The notes under the pieces were generated by a model. It saw only the letters and a list, made by a program, of their open reading frames with translations, searched no databases and had not been told where the DNA came from. Shown here in pieces: positions 6,341 to 13,621 of a stretch of DNA of 15,925 nucleotides (positions are counted from its first letter, which is position 1; every line of letters begins with the position of its first letter). Both the position numbers and the translations under genes were made by a program. This DNA is from Collinsella aerofaciens. Its GTDB lineage: Bacteria > Actinomycetota > Coriobacteriia > Coriobacteriales > Coriobacteriaceae. Location of the stretch: NCBI GenBank assembly GCA_905213325.1, contig CAJMHW010000039.1, positions 1 through 15,925 on the forward strand, in the 5' to 3' direction.

Positions 6341-7579
6341 ATGACAAAAGACGATAGACAAGCGTTCGAGGTGCCCGATCGACTCTTTGAATACGTGAGG
6401 TCGGTCGTCGACAACCGCGCGCTTGCAACGGTGCTGCTCTTTTTGCTGAGCCTGCTGCTGATTGGCATTGATAACATCGCTGGAATCTTGGCGGTGCTGC
6501 TTGTCGGCTTTTTGCTGATCGATCGATTTGAGATCGTGCGCCGCTGCATGGTGATTGGCGGCGCCGCGTGGGCCATGACGTTGGCGATTGGCGCCATGGC
6601 GCTCGGCGGCATCGAAGGGCCGGTGCTGTTCGATGCCGGCTTTGTATTCAACATGCTTGGCTTTGTGCTGGCGCTTGCCGCGTGCGTGCTGTTCTTGTGC
6701 GGCCGCGCCCTGTACTACCAGGGCTACGAACAGGGCGAGCAGCATGCCGATTGTGTGCTGGCCGCTCGTATTCAAGATCGCCTGATCGATCACCCCGACA
6801 CCTGGGACAACATTGACGGCGACTTCTTGGAGGTCGAGGGCGCCCTTAACCGCGTGCGTGACCGTGGGCGCAAGGTGCAGCAAGCTCTGCGTGACGAGTC
6901 GCATCGCAAGGACGATTTGGTCACGTACTTGGCACATGACCTACGCACCCCGCTTGCCAGTGTGGTGGGCTATCTTTCGCTGCTGCAAGAGGCTCCTGAG
7001 CTGCCGGTTGAGCAACGTGCGCACTTTACGGGCGTGGCTCTCGACAAGGCGCACCGGCTCGATGCACTCATCGAAGAGTTCTTCGATATCACGCGCTTTG
7101 ACTTCCACGATATCGTGCTCACGCGCGGCTATGTTGATCTGGGGTTGCTGCTGGCTCAGGTGGCTGACGAGTTCTATCCCATCCTCAACGAGCAGCATAA
7201 GGAAGCCCAAGTTGATATTCGCGAGGACCTGACGGTGCTCGTGGATGGCGACAAGATGGCTCGCGTGTTCAACAACATCATGAAAAATGCCGTTGCCTAT
7301 AGCTATGAGGGCTCGACCATCACGATCGAGGCCAGACGCCGGGACGGCGGTGGCGTGCGCGTGCGCTTTATCAATCAGGGCGATCCCATCCCTGAGGCAA
7401 AGCTCAAGGTGATCTTTGAGAAGTTCTATCGCCTGGATGCGGCGCGTGCGACCAATCGCGGCGGCGCTGGACTGGGGCTTGCCATCGCCAAGGAGATCGT
7501 ATGCGCGCACGGCGGTACCGTTGCATGTGAATCGACGCCCGAACACACGATATTCACCATCGAGCTGCCCGCCGCATAG
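6341..7579 (+). CDS. Membrane sensor histidine kinase, VanS-like
   Basis: Partner kinase of the upstream regulator. An open frame extends back to 6176 inside the regulator gene, but the ATG at 6341 follows TGAGGAT by 6 bases and starts a 412-aa protein of sensible layout. Four hydrophobic segments lie at about 27-43, 46-61, 71-90 and 98-122, with almost no loop long enough to be an external sensor domain, so it probably senses within or near the membrane. The DHp domain has phospho-acceptor His199 in YLAHDLRTPLASVVGYLSLL. The ATPase domain has an N box (NNIMKNAVAYS, 311-321), the IFEKFYRLD segment and GGAGLGLAIAKE (374-385). A loosely formed G1 box (NQGDPIPE) replaces DxGxG. These phrases are very close to VanS proteins. 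The stimulus is unknown; cell-wall state is a guess from the neighbouring dacA. Confidence 0.92.
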   Translation: MTKDDRQAFEVPDRLFEYVRSVVDNRALATVLLFLLSLLLIGIDNIAGILAVLLVGFLLIDRFEIVRRCMVIGGAAWAMTLAIGAMALGGIEGPVLFDAGFVFNMLGFVLALAACVLFLCGRALYYQGYEQGEQHADCVLAARIQDRLIDHPDTWDNIDGDFLEVEGALNRVRDRGRKVQQALRDESHRKDDLVTYLAHDLRTPLASVVGYLSLLQEAPELPVEQRAHFTGVALDKAHRLDALIEEFFDITRFDFHDIVLTRGYVDLGLLLAQVADEFYPILNEQHKEAQVDIREDLTVLVDGDKMARVFNNIMKNAVAYSYEGSTITIEARRRDGGGVRVRFINQGDPIPEAKLKVIFEKFYRLDAARATNRGGAGLGLAIAKEIVCAHGGTVACESTPEHTIFTIELPAA

Positions 7580-7600
7580 CCAGTGTGCCCTTACAAACAC

Positions 7601-7627
7601 TTGACAATGCGCTCACGTGCATATGAG
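7601..7627 (+). promoter_or_regulatory. Candidate promoter of pstB
   Basis: A perfect TTGACA (7601-7606) is followed after 15 bases by TATGAG (7622-7627). The spacing is short and the -10 poor, so if real it may need an activator. No clear terminator lies between the VanS-like gene and this point, so some read-through is possible. Confidence 0.4.
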
Positions 7628-7640
7628 CCGCGATTCCTAC

Positions 7641-7667
7641 TATCGATACTGCTGAATTGATATCGAT
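7641..7667 (+). repeat. TATCGAT double repeat in the pstB leader (possible operator)
   Basis: TATCGAT occurs at 7641-7647 and 7661-7667, exactly 20 bases apart (two helix turns). Read the other way, ATCGATA (7642-7648) and TATCGAT (7661-7667) are also a perfect 7-base inverted repeat. The layout suits a DNA-binding dimer. It lies between the candidate promoter and the pstB ribosome-binding site (GGAGG, from 7670). Confidence 0.45.
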
Positions 7668-7682
7668 GTGGAGGTATGCGGT

Positions 7683-8558
7683 ATGACGGCTGCTGCGGCT
7701 GTGGAGCCCACGGAGCTTGAAGAACTCATGAAAGCGCAGGCCGAGGCCGCGCACGAGCGCGAGGTTGGGGATGCGACTCGCCCCACGGCAGAGGATCTTG
7801 CCGCCTCGCCGACGCGCATCGATGTCGAGGGCCTCGACCTGTTCTATGGCGACCATCATGCGCTCAAGGACGTGAATATCAAGATCCGCGACAAGCAGAT
7901 CACCTCGTTCATCGGGCCTTCGGGCTGCGGAAAGTCCACGTTGCTGCGCTGCTTTAACCGCATGAACGACGGCATCAAGGATTGCCGCATCGAGGGCAAG
8001 ATTGCGCTCGATGGTCAAGATATCCTGGGCGATTACGACATCTGCCGTTTGCGCCAGCGCGTGGGCATGGTGTTCCAGCGCCCCAACCCGTTTCCCATGA
8101 GCATCTACGACAACGTCGCCTATGGGCCGCGCGGCATGGGCGTGCGCGATCGCGCTGTGCTGGATGGGCTGGTCGAGGATTCCCTTCGTCGCGCTGCGCT
8201 ATGGGATGAGGTCAAGGACAAGCTCAAGGAGTCGGGCCTGGGTCTTTCGGGTGGACAGCAGCAGCGCCTGTGCATCGCCCGCGCACTTGCCGTGCAGCCC
8301 GACATTCTGCTGATGGACGAGCCGACCTCGGCACTCGACCCTGTGTCGACGCTGGTGGTGGAGCAGCTGGCCTGCGAGCTCAAAGAGACCTGCACGCTCG
8401 TGGTCGTTACGCACAATATGCAGCAGGCGGCGCGTATCTCCGATTCGGTCGCATTCTTTTTGCTGGGTGAGCTGGTGGAGCACGCGCCCACCGCGCAACT
8501 CTTCAAGAATCCGACCGATCCGCGCACGGCGGATTATTTGACGGGGCGTTTTGGCTGA
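7683..8558 (+). CDS. pstB: Phosphate ABC transporter ATP-binding protein PstB
   Basis: Cytosolic ATPase that powers phosphate uptake through PstC and PstA. The ATG at 7683 is chosen because GGAGG lies 8 bases before it; a GTG at 7668 overlaps that site. The 291 residues include Walker A GPSGCGKST (78-86), Q-loop in VFQRPNPFPMSIYDNVAYGPR, signature LSGGQQQRL (188-196), Walker B ILLMDEP (208-214) and H-loop His244. The phrases LLRCFNRMND and RPNPFPMSI are typical of PstB and separate it from other ABC ATPases. An acidic, helical extension of about 45 residues before the core is unusual, as PstB is normally near 250 aa. pstS, pstC, pstA and phoU are not in the window. The PhoP/PhoR-like pair downstream suggests a phosphate-related unit. 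Confidence 0.93.
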   Translation: MTAAAAVEPTELEELMKAQAEAAHEREVGDATRPTAEDLAASPTRIDVEGLDLFYGDHHALKDVNIKIRDKQITSFIGPSGCGKSTLLRCFNRMNDGIKDCRIEGKIALDGQDILGDYDICRLRQRVGMVFQRPNPFPMSIYDNVAYGPRGMGVRDRAVLDGLVEDSLRRAALWDEVKDKLKESGLGLSGGQQQRLCIARALAVQPDILLMDEPTSALDPVSTLVVEQLACELKETCTLVVVTHNMQQAARISDSVAFFLLGELVEHAPTAQLFKNPTDPRTADYLTGRFG

Positions 8559-8568
8559 TACCATCTAG

Positions 8569-8582
8569 TAAAGGTACCTTTA
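8569..8582 (+). promoter_or_regulatory. Perfect 14-base palindrome upstream of the second response regulator
   Basis: TAAAGGTACCTTTA is a perfect palindrome in the 64-base gap between pstB and the next gene. A -10-like TAAGAT follows at 8587-8592, so the palindrome would sit in the spacer of a promoter (-35 position TCTAGT, weak). That is a common place for an operator. The centre has no loop, so it is a protein site rather than a hairpin. Confidence 0.5.
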
Positions 8583-8622
8583 GGGTTAAGATGCGGTCAT
8601 GCCGGCCGCAAAGGGGTTCAAC

Positions 8623-9351
8623 ATGATCTATTACGTCGAGGACGATGACAACATCAGGGATTTGACGGTCTATGCGCTGCGCAAGCAGGGGATTGAGGCC
8701 GAAGGCTTTTCGTGCGACGGTGAGTTTAAGGCTGCCGTGGCGCGACGGGTACCCGATGCCGTCCTGCTCGACATCATGCTGCCCGATACCGATGGCTTGG
8801 CGATTATGCGTCGACTGCGTGCCGATCGCCTGACGGCGACGGTGCCCATCATGATGCTTACCGCCAAGGATACCGAGCTCGACAAGGTGATGGCGCTCGA
8901 TGGCGGTGCCGACGATTACCTGACTAAGCCGTTTTCGCTCATGGAGCTCGCCAGCCGCTGCCGCGCACTGCTGCGTCGCGGCGGCATGGTCAAACAGGCA
9001 AGCGATGTGCTCAGCGTGGGCGACATTGTGCTCTCGCCCAGCCATCGTGAGGTGACTGTTGCCGGCGAGTCGCTTAAGCTCACCCTGCGCGAGTTCGACC
9101 TGCTCGAGTACCTCATGCGCAAGCCCGGCGTGGTCTTTACCCGCGAGTCGTTGCTGCAGAGCGTGTGGGGCTGGGACTTCGACGGCGGTTCGCGCACCGT
9201 TGACGTGCACGTGCAGACGCTTCGCCAAAAACTGGGCGAGCATGCCAGCGCCATCGAGACCGTGCGCGGCGTGGGCTACCGCTTGGCCGAGCCTTCTGCC
9301 GGTGATGGTGCCGAAGGTGACGACACCGCGGCCACCGCATCGGAGGAGTAA
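8623..9351 (+). CDS. OmpR/PhoB-family response regulator, PhoP/PhoB-like
   Basis: Cytosolic transcription factor, partner of the kinase that follows. An upstream ATG at 8599 is possible, but the ATG at 8623 follows AAAGGGG by 6 bases and gives MIYYVEDDDN, the normal receiver start, and 242 aa. The receiver domain has acidic residues 7-9, phospho-acceptor Asp50 in AVLLDIMLPDTDG, Thr in IMMLTAKD and Lys in YLTKPF. The winged helix follows (LTLREFDLLEYLMRKPGVVF, DVHVQTLRQKLG, VRGVGYRLAE). A low-complexity acidic tail of about 17 residues ends the protein. Its stop lies 3 bases before the kinase start, so the pair is translationally coupled. The type and the pstB neighbour favour phosphate control, but sequence alone cannot fix the regulon. 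Confidence 0.92.
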   Translation: MIYYVEDDDNIRDLTVYALRKQGIEAEGFSCDGEFKAAVARRVPDAVLLDIMLPDTDGLAIMRRLRADRLTATVPIMMLTAKDTELDKVMALDGGADDYLTKPFSLMELASRCRALLRRGGMVKQASDVLSVGDIVLSPSHREVTVAGESLKLTLREFDLLEYLMRKPGVVFTRESLLQSVWGWDFDGGSRTVDVHVQTLRQKLGEHASAIETVRGVGYRLAEPSAGDGAEGDDTAATASEE

Positions 9352-9354
9352 CCC

Positions 9355-10779
9355 GTGGTCTTCGCCCCCCAGGGAAAACATACGCTGTCGCACCGCGTTT
9401 TTGTGACGATCTTTGTCTGCGCCATGGCGGTTATCGTGGCGTTTACGGTGCTGGGTGCGTTCTTTGTGCAAAACACCTTGGCGGATGCCACGAGTGCCAA
9501 CCTGGCGCAAGAAACCGAGCTCATTGCTGCCGCCCTCGACGAGCAGCAGGAGCCCATCCCGTTCTTGCGTAGCCTCGATCGAGAGGACTTGCGCATCACG
9601 CTGATTAACAAGGATGGATCGGTTGCCTACGACAACGAGGCGTCGCCTTCCACACTGCCCAACCATGGCGATCGCCCCGAGGTCATCGAGGCCTTTGAGA
9701 GTGGTTCGGGTTCCGCGGAGCGCGCAAGCTCTACGCTCGACGAGATTATGCTGTATCGCGCCGTCGCCCTTGATAACGGCCAGGTTGTCCGCTTGGCGCA
9801 GGCCCAGCCTGGCGTTGCGGCGATTTTGCTGTCGATGGTGGCGCCGATGCTGCTTATCGCAGCAGCGGGTGCGGTACTCTCGTTTTTTATGGCGCGCCGC
9901 GAGTCCCGTGCCATCATCGCGCCTTTGCAAGAGGTGGATTTGGACCACCCACGCCGTAGCTATGAGCACGCCTATGCCGAGATGGTCCCCATGCTTGAGC
10001 GTATTGAGTCGCAGCGCCAGGAGCTCAAGCGCCAAATGGCGGTGCTGGCGGACAACGACCGTATGCGCCGCGAGTTCACGGCGAATATCACCCATGAGCT
10101 CAAGACGCCGCTTACGGCGATTTCGGGCTATGCCGAGCTCATCGCAAACGGCATGGTCGAGGGCGAGGGCGACCTGCGCAACTTTGGCGGTCGCATCTAT
10201 CGTGAGGCGGGCCGCTTGGCAGCGCTTGTCAACGATATCCTTACGCTGTCTAACTTGGACGAGGCCGAGCGTGCAGCTGAGGGCGAGGCGGTGCCCATTG
10301 GGTCCACGGAGCCTATTGAGCTCTCGCGTGCCATCTACGCGGTCGAGCAGCGCCTTGAACAGGTCGCCCGTCAGGCGAATGTGACGATAAGTCATGAGAC
10401 CAAGCCTGTGGTCATCGAGGGCGCGTCGCGCTTGATTGACGAGCTCATCTATAATCTGGCAAGCAACGCCATCCGCTACAATCGACCCGGCGGTACGGTT
10501 ACGCTGCAGTGCGGCACCAACGACGAAGGCCATCCGTTCCTTGCGGTCGCCGACACGGGAATCGGTATCGCGCCTGAAGAACAGGGCAAGGTATTTGAGC
10601 GGTTCTATCGCGTGGACAAGAGTAGGTCCAAGGCACGCGGCGGAACCGGTCTGGGGCTTGCCATTGTCAAGCATGCGGCCCTGTATCATCACGCCACGCT
10701 CGATCTGTCGAGCGAGTTGGGCGTGGGAACCACCATTACGGTGACGTTTCCCATACAGCAGGACGAGCCATTCGCATAG
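9355..10779 (+). CDS. Membrane sensor histidine kinase, PhoR-like
   Basis: Sensor partner of the upstream regulator, 474 aa. The GTG at 9355 lies 3 bases after the regulator stop, and a strong GGAGGAG inside the end of that gene serves as ribosome-binding site. Membrane helix 1 is at about 14-38 and helix 2 at about 155-180. The roughly 115-residue segment between them would be extracellular, with a PAS-like ITLINKDGSVAYDNE stretch. A HAMP-like linker follows (about 180-240). The DHp domain has His247 in ITHELKTPLTAISGYAELI. The ATPase domain has an N box (ELIYNLASNAIRYN), G1 box VADTGIGI, ERFYRVDKSRS and GGTGLGLAIVKHAA. This is the PhoR/ResE class common in Gram-positives. The pstB gene upstream suggests phosphate sensing, but the external domain could bind something else. 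Confidence 0.92.
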   Translation: MVFAPQGKHTLSHRVFVTIFVCAMAVIVAFTVLGAFFVQNTLADATSANLAQETELIAAALDEQQEPIPFLRSLDREDLRITLINKDGSVAYDNEASPSTLPNHGDRPEVIEAFESGSGSAERASSTLDEIMLYRAVALDNGQVVRLAQAQPGVAAILLSMVAPMLLIAAAGAVLSFFMARRESRAIIAPLQEVDLDHPRRSYEHAYAEMVPMLERIESQRQELKRQMAVLADNDRMRREFTANITHELKTPLTAISGYAELIANGMVEGEGDLRNFGGRIYREAGRLAALVNDILTLSNLDEAERAAEGEAVPIGSTEPIELSRAIYAVEQRLEQVARQANVTISHETKPVVIEGASRLIDELIYNLASNAIRYNRPGGTVTLQCGTNDEGHPFLAVADTGIGIAPEEQGKVFERFYRVDKSRSKARGGTGLGLAIVKHAALYHHATLDLSSELGVGTTITVTFPIQQDEPFA

Positions 10780-10804
10780 CGATATAACATAGATATTGAT
10801 GCAG

Positions 10805-10845
10805 ACGCCGCATTTGACTTTCGGGTGCGGCGTTGTTGTGCAATT
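10805..10845 (+). terminator. Probable terminator after the PhoR-like gene
   Basis: ACGCCGCA (10805-10812) and TGCGGCGT (10826-10833) pair perfectly around a 13-base loop. The following tail is only moderately T-rich (TGTTGTGCAATTTT). It lies 25 bases after the kinase stop and before the next operon. Confidence 0.65.
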
Positions 10846-10898
10846 TTACGATTGCTTCCGACATTTTTACAGGAGAGCCTGTTTCTTATGTATAGAGT

Positions 10899-10927
10899 TT
10901 GGTCTCGGTAAAAAGATGCGATAACAT
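10899..10927 (+). promoter_or_regulatory. Candidate promoter of the tyrosine-kinase operon
   Basis: TTGGTC (10899-10904) and TAACAT (10922-10927) are 17 bases apart. The ATG follows at 10975, leaving a leader of about 40 bases. A small hairpin (ACAGG-AGAG-CCTGT, 10870-10883) lies just upstream. TTTACA with TATAGA (10866-10896) is a second, less well spaced option. Confidence 0.5.
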
Positions 10928-10974
10928 ACGGACAGTTTTGTCAATCCGAACTGGGGAAATGAAAGGCAAGCTGC

Positions 10975-11631
10975 ATGACCCTTCTCGAACTGTTCCAGCT
11001 GCTGAAGAAGCACCTTCAGCTGGTCATCACCCTTCCGGTGGTCTGCGCGATCGCCATGGGCATCGTGTCCTTCGTTGCGATGGACAACACCTATACCGCG
11101 ACGACGAGCATGTACATTCTCGCCAAGACCGACGATAGCGGTCAGATGAGCTACAACGATCTCTCGGCGAGTCAGATGCTTTCCAACGATATCGCCACGC
11201 TGCTGGATAGCGATAGCGTTAAGAGCGGCGCAGCCAATGAACTGGGCCTCACCGATCTGGATGACTACAAGGTGTCTGTTTCCTCCGAGACCACCACGCG
11301 TGTCATTACGCTTTCGGTTACCGGCACCGATGCCAAGGAGACGGCTAAGGTCGCAAAGGCCATGGCCAGCTCGGTGAGTACGGTCGCTCAGAACGTCGGC
11401 GCTGCCCAGAGCATCAACGTTATCGACGAGGCTAAGACCCCCGAAGCCCCCAGCGGTCCCAAGCGTATGCTGTACGTTGCTGTCGCGTTCCTCGCCGGTA
11501 TCTTTATCGCAGTTGCCTATGTCGTTTTGGCAGACATGCTCAATACCCGCATCCGCGGTGCCGAAGAGGCAGAAGAGCTCCTGGGCATTCCCGTTGTTGG
11601 CCGAATTCCGGCTATGAAAGGTGGTAAATAG
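10975..11631 (+). CDS. Wzz/YveK-type membrane protein, tyrosine-kinase activator (CpsC/CapA-like)
   Basis: In Gram-positive capsule systems this short Wzz-domain protein anchors and activates the BY-kinase and influences polymer length. The 218 residues have a membrane helix at about 16-36 and another at about 166-187. The roughly 130-residue extracellular part between them ends in the proline-rich EAKTPEAPSGPKR typical of Wzz proteins just before helix 2. The cytosolic tail (TRIRGAEEAEELLGIPVVGRIP) matches the region that contacts the kinase. GAAAGG lies 8 bases before the ATG. The kinase gene starts 2 bases after the stop codon, so the two are coupled. Split activator and kinase is the Gram-positive pattern, unlike fused Wzc. 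Confidence 0.88.
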   Translation: MTLLELFQLLKKHLQLVITLPVVCAIAMGIVSFVAMDNTYTATTSMYILAKTDDSGQMSYNDLSASQMLSNDIATLLDSDSVKSGAANELGLTDLDDYKVSVSSETTTRVITLSVTGTDAKETAKVAKAMASSVSTVAQNVGAAQSINVIDEAKTPEAPSGPKRMLYVAVAFLAGIFIAVAYVVLADMLNTRIRGAEEAEELLGIPVVGRIPAMKGGK

Positions 11632-11633
11632 GC

Positions 11634-12371
11634 ATGGCTAAGGCAAAGAACACCGATAAGCTCGTTGTACAGAATGCCGCCAAGACCCTTCTGGCCAACA
11701 TCCGCTTTGCGAGCGTGGACGACCCCATTCGCACCATTACCGTCACGTCCTCGATTCCCAACGAGGGCAAGTCTACGGTTTCCATCAACCTTGCCCAGGC
11801 TATCGCCACGAGCGGCAAGTCCGTGCTCCTGGTCGAGGCCGATATGCGCCGCAGGTCCCTTTCCGATATGCTCGGCGTTCGTTCGCGCGGCGGACTCTAT
11901 GCGGTCCTTTCCGAGCAGATCTCCATTGACCAGGCAATTGTCGAGACGGGTCAGAAGAACTTCTACTTCCTCGATGCCGAGCCGCACATTCCCAATCCTG
12001 CCGACATCATCGTTTCTCACCGCTTTGCCAAGCTGGTCAAGGCGCTGTCTGCCAAGTTCCAGTACGTCATCTTCGACGCTCCTCCGGTCGGCACCTTCAT
12101 CGATGCTGCCGAGATTGCCAGCCTGACCGACGGCACGCTGTTCGTGGTGCGCGAGGACTTCACCAAGCGCGAGGAGGCACTCAACGCCATCGGCCAGCTT
12201 AAGAAGTCCGAAAAGGTCAAGCTCATCGGTACCGTCATGAATTACTGTGAGACCGAGACCAGCGAGTACTACTATTCTTACTACACCAAGGACGGTAAGA
12301 AGGTTAAGAAGGGCTCCGACGATCAGGGGACTTCCAAAAAGGGCATCTTCACCAACCGAGCAAACGTTTAG
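11634..12371 (+). CDS. cpsD: BY-type protein tyrosine kinase (CpsD/CapB/YwqD family)
   Basis: Bacterial tyrosine kinase that works on the inner face of the membrane with the preceding activator. The 245 residues start with a variant of the EAYRTLRTNI motif (QNAAKTLLANIRFAS, 13-27). Walker A is SSIPNEGKST (39-48), Walker A' VLLVEADMRR (64-73) and Walker B YVIFDAPPVG (144-153). The C-terminal tail carries a tyrosine cluster (EYYYSYY, Tyr212-214 and 216-217), the usual autophosphorylation site, followed by a lysine-rich end. AAAGGTGG at the end of the upstream gene is the ribosome-binding site. A matching phosphatase follows 16 bases downstream. Targets may be polysaccharide enzymes elsewhere or unrelated proteins such as UDP-sugar dehydrogenases; the window does not say. 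Confidence 0.93.
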   Translation: MAKAKNTDKLVVQNAAKTLLANIRFASVDDPIRTITVTSSIPNEGKSTVSINLAQAIATSGKSVLLVEADMRRRSLSDMLGVRSRGGLYAVLSEQISIDQAIVETGQKNFYFLDAEPHIPNPADIIVSHRFAKLVKALSAKFQYVIFDAPPVGTFIDAAEIASLTDGTLFVVREDFTKREEALNAIGQLKKSEKVKLIGTVMNYCETETSEYYYSYYTKDGKKVKKGSDDQGTSKKGIFTNRANV

Positions 12372-12387
12372 TTGATAAGGCTGACCT

Positions 12388-13038
12388 ATGCGTGACATTC
12401 ATTGCCATATCTTGCCGGGTGTAGACGACGGCGCCGCCGATCTCGATGAGAGCTTGGCGATGCTCGAGGCTGCCAAGCGGGCCGGTGTAACCAGAATCGT
12501 TTGCACTCCTCACTGTCGTGATCCCTATTTTGATTACGACAAGATGTGGGATGCCTTTGAGCTGCTGCGTGATAACGCTGACGGTTTTCCGCTCCAGATG
12601 GGCTTCGAGGTCAACCATCGAAAGCTCGTTGAGCTTGGTATCGATGCTGCGGAGCACTTGCATTTCGATGGGACCAACGAGTTTCTGCTCGAGCTTTCGA
12701 CGCATGCCGATGCGTATGCGTTTAGAGAGTACGAGAACACGATTTACGATTTGCAGTGCCGTGGCTACCAGGTGATCATCGCTCATCCTGAGCGCTATCG
12801 TGCGGTTCAAAAGGATGTAAGCGTGGCGGAGCGCCTGGTCGATATGGGCTGCAAGCTGCAGGCTTCGGCGGACTTTATTGCCGGCGGTCGCTTTGGTCGC
12901 GAAAAAAAGCCGGCACAGCGCCTGTTCGATCAGAACCTGTACAGCTTCATCGCGAGCGATGCCCATAACGTGGGTCATTACGACTGCCTGGCGAAGGCTC
13001 GCGCGAAGTTTAGCGTGCGCGGAGCTCATTTTCGCTAA
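12388..13038 (+). CDS. cpsB: PHP-type protein tyrosine phosphatase (CpsB/CapC/YwqE family)
   Basis: Metal-dependent phosphatase that removes phosphate from the tyrosine tail of the BY-kinase. The 216 residues carry the PHP motifs: MRDIHCHILPGVDDG (His5, His7), CTPH (His42), GFEVN (Glu74), AHPERY (His133) and SDAHN (Asp191, His193). The usual HSH/HCH metal motif is intact. The GFEVNH segment differs from the more common GQEIR, but the metal-binding glutamate is kept. Length and motif order fit the family. AAGG upstream of the ATG is a modest ribosome-binding site. Gene order activator-kinase-phosphatase differs from the streptococcal cpsBCD order. No downstream polysaccharide genes follow. Confidence 0.93.
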   Translation: MRDIHCHILPGVDDGAADLDESLAMLEAAKRAGVTRIVCTPHCRDPYFDYDKMWDAFELLRDNADGFPLQMGFEVNHRKLVELGIDAAEHLHFDGTNEFLLELSTHADAYAFREYENTIYDLQCRGYQVIIAHPERYRAVQKDVSVAERLVDMGCKLQASADFIAGGRFGREKKPAQRLFDQNLYSFIASDAHNVGHYDCLAKARAKFSVRGAHFR

Positions 13039-13077
13039 TATCTGTCCCTAACGTTCGCATTGAATGAAAGGGCAGCC

Positions 13078-13578
13078 ATGGATATCCAACTTAAGACGGG
13101 ATGCTTTGATGACGCGGCGTTGGTGCGCCGCGTCGTTTTTATGGACGAGCAGGGCTACGAGAATGAGTTCGACGCTATCGACGAGGATCCAAACTGCATT
13201 CATGTGACGCTCTATGTAGACGGCGAGCTTGCCGGTTGCTCGCGCGTGTTTCCCGAAGAGCTTGAGCGCGTGGCTGACGCAGAGGCCCCGGTGTTGCCGG
13301 CATGCGACATGGACGAAGGCGTTGCGGCGGGGGAGACCTACATTATGGGGCGCGTCGCCGTGCTGCCGGCTATGCGTCGTCGCGGACTGGCGAGTGCGAT
13401 CGTGGAGACCAGTGCTTCGTGTGCACGCGATGCCGGCGCCAAGCTTATTAAGCTGCATGCGCAGGAATACGTGCTGCCGCTCTATGTAAAGGCGGGCTAC
13501 ACGCAAATTGCCCCGGTAGATTACGAAGACGAGGGCCAGCCCCATGTCTGGATGGCCAAGCGCGTAGATGGCAGATAG
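13078..13578 (+). CDS. GNAT-family N-acetyltransferase
   Basis: Probably transfers an acetyl group from acetyl-CoA to a small molecule or protein amine; the substrate cannot be told. The ATG at 13078 is preferred over a TTG at 13060 because AAAGGG lies 5 bases before it. The 166-aa length is typical. N-terminal phrases (RRVVFMDEQGYENEFDAIDEDP and CIHVTLYVDGELAGCSRVFP) match the YjcF/ElaA-like subgroup. The acetyl-CoA loop is GRVAVLPAMRRRGLASAIVE, with R-x-x-G-x-A at 100-105. The end (LPLYVKAGYTQI, then GQPHVWMAKR) is the usual motif B region. It lies 39 bases after the phosphatase gene with no clear terminator, so it may be co-transcribed, though a functional link is not evident. Confidence 0.9.
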   Translation: MDIQLKTGCFDDAALVRRVVFMDEQGYENEFDAIDEDPNCIHVTLYVDGELAGCSRVFPEELERVADAEAPVLPACDMDEGVAAGETYIMGRVAVLPAMRRRGLASAIVETSASCARDAGAKLIKLHAQEYVLPLYVKAGYTQIAPVDYEDEGQPHVWMAKRVDGR

Positions 13579-13617
13579 GGACGTTCCTTTTCTGCCGGCA
13601 GCTGGGGACACTCCTTG
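13578..13617 (+). repeat. REP-like palindrome between GGGACnnTCC boxes
   Basis: GGGACGTTCC (13578-13587) and GGGGACACTCC (13604-13614) flank the perfect 10-base palindrome CTGCCGGCAG (13592-13601). CCTT follows each box or its close variant. Short GGGAC-type boxes like these are common in intergenic REP or RAYT-related sequences, so this may be a remnant. It overlaps the last base of the acetyltransferase stop codon. Family assignment is from memory of similar motifs. Confidence 0.4.
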
Positions 13618-13621
13618 GCAA

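Noticed and set aside
4081..7579. A functional vancomycin-resistance cluster
   Set aside because: VanRS-like genes and a carboxypeptidase are present, but no vanH, ligase or vanX type gene, so resistance cannot be claimed.
8503..10692. Long minus-strand open frame (729 codons) opposite the second regulator and kinase
   Set aside because: It is antisense to two clearly real genes with full motifs. Its translation is rich in Arg, His, Gly and Leu with no recognisable domain, as expected from GC-rich codon bias.
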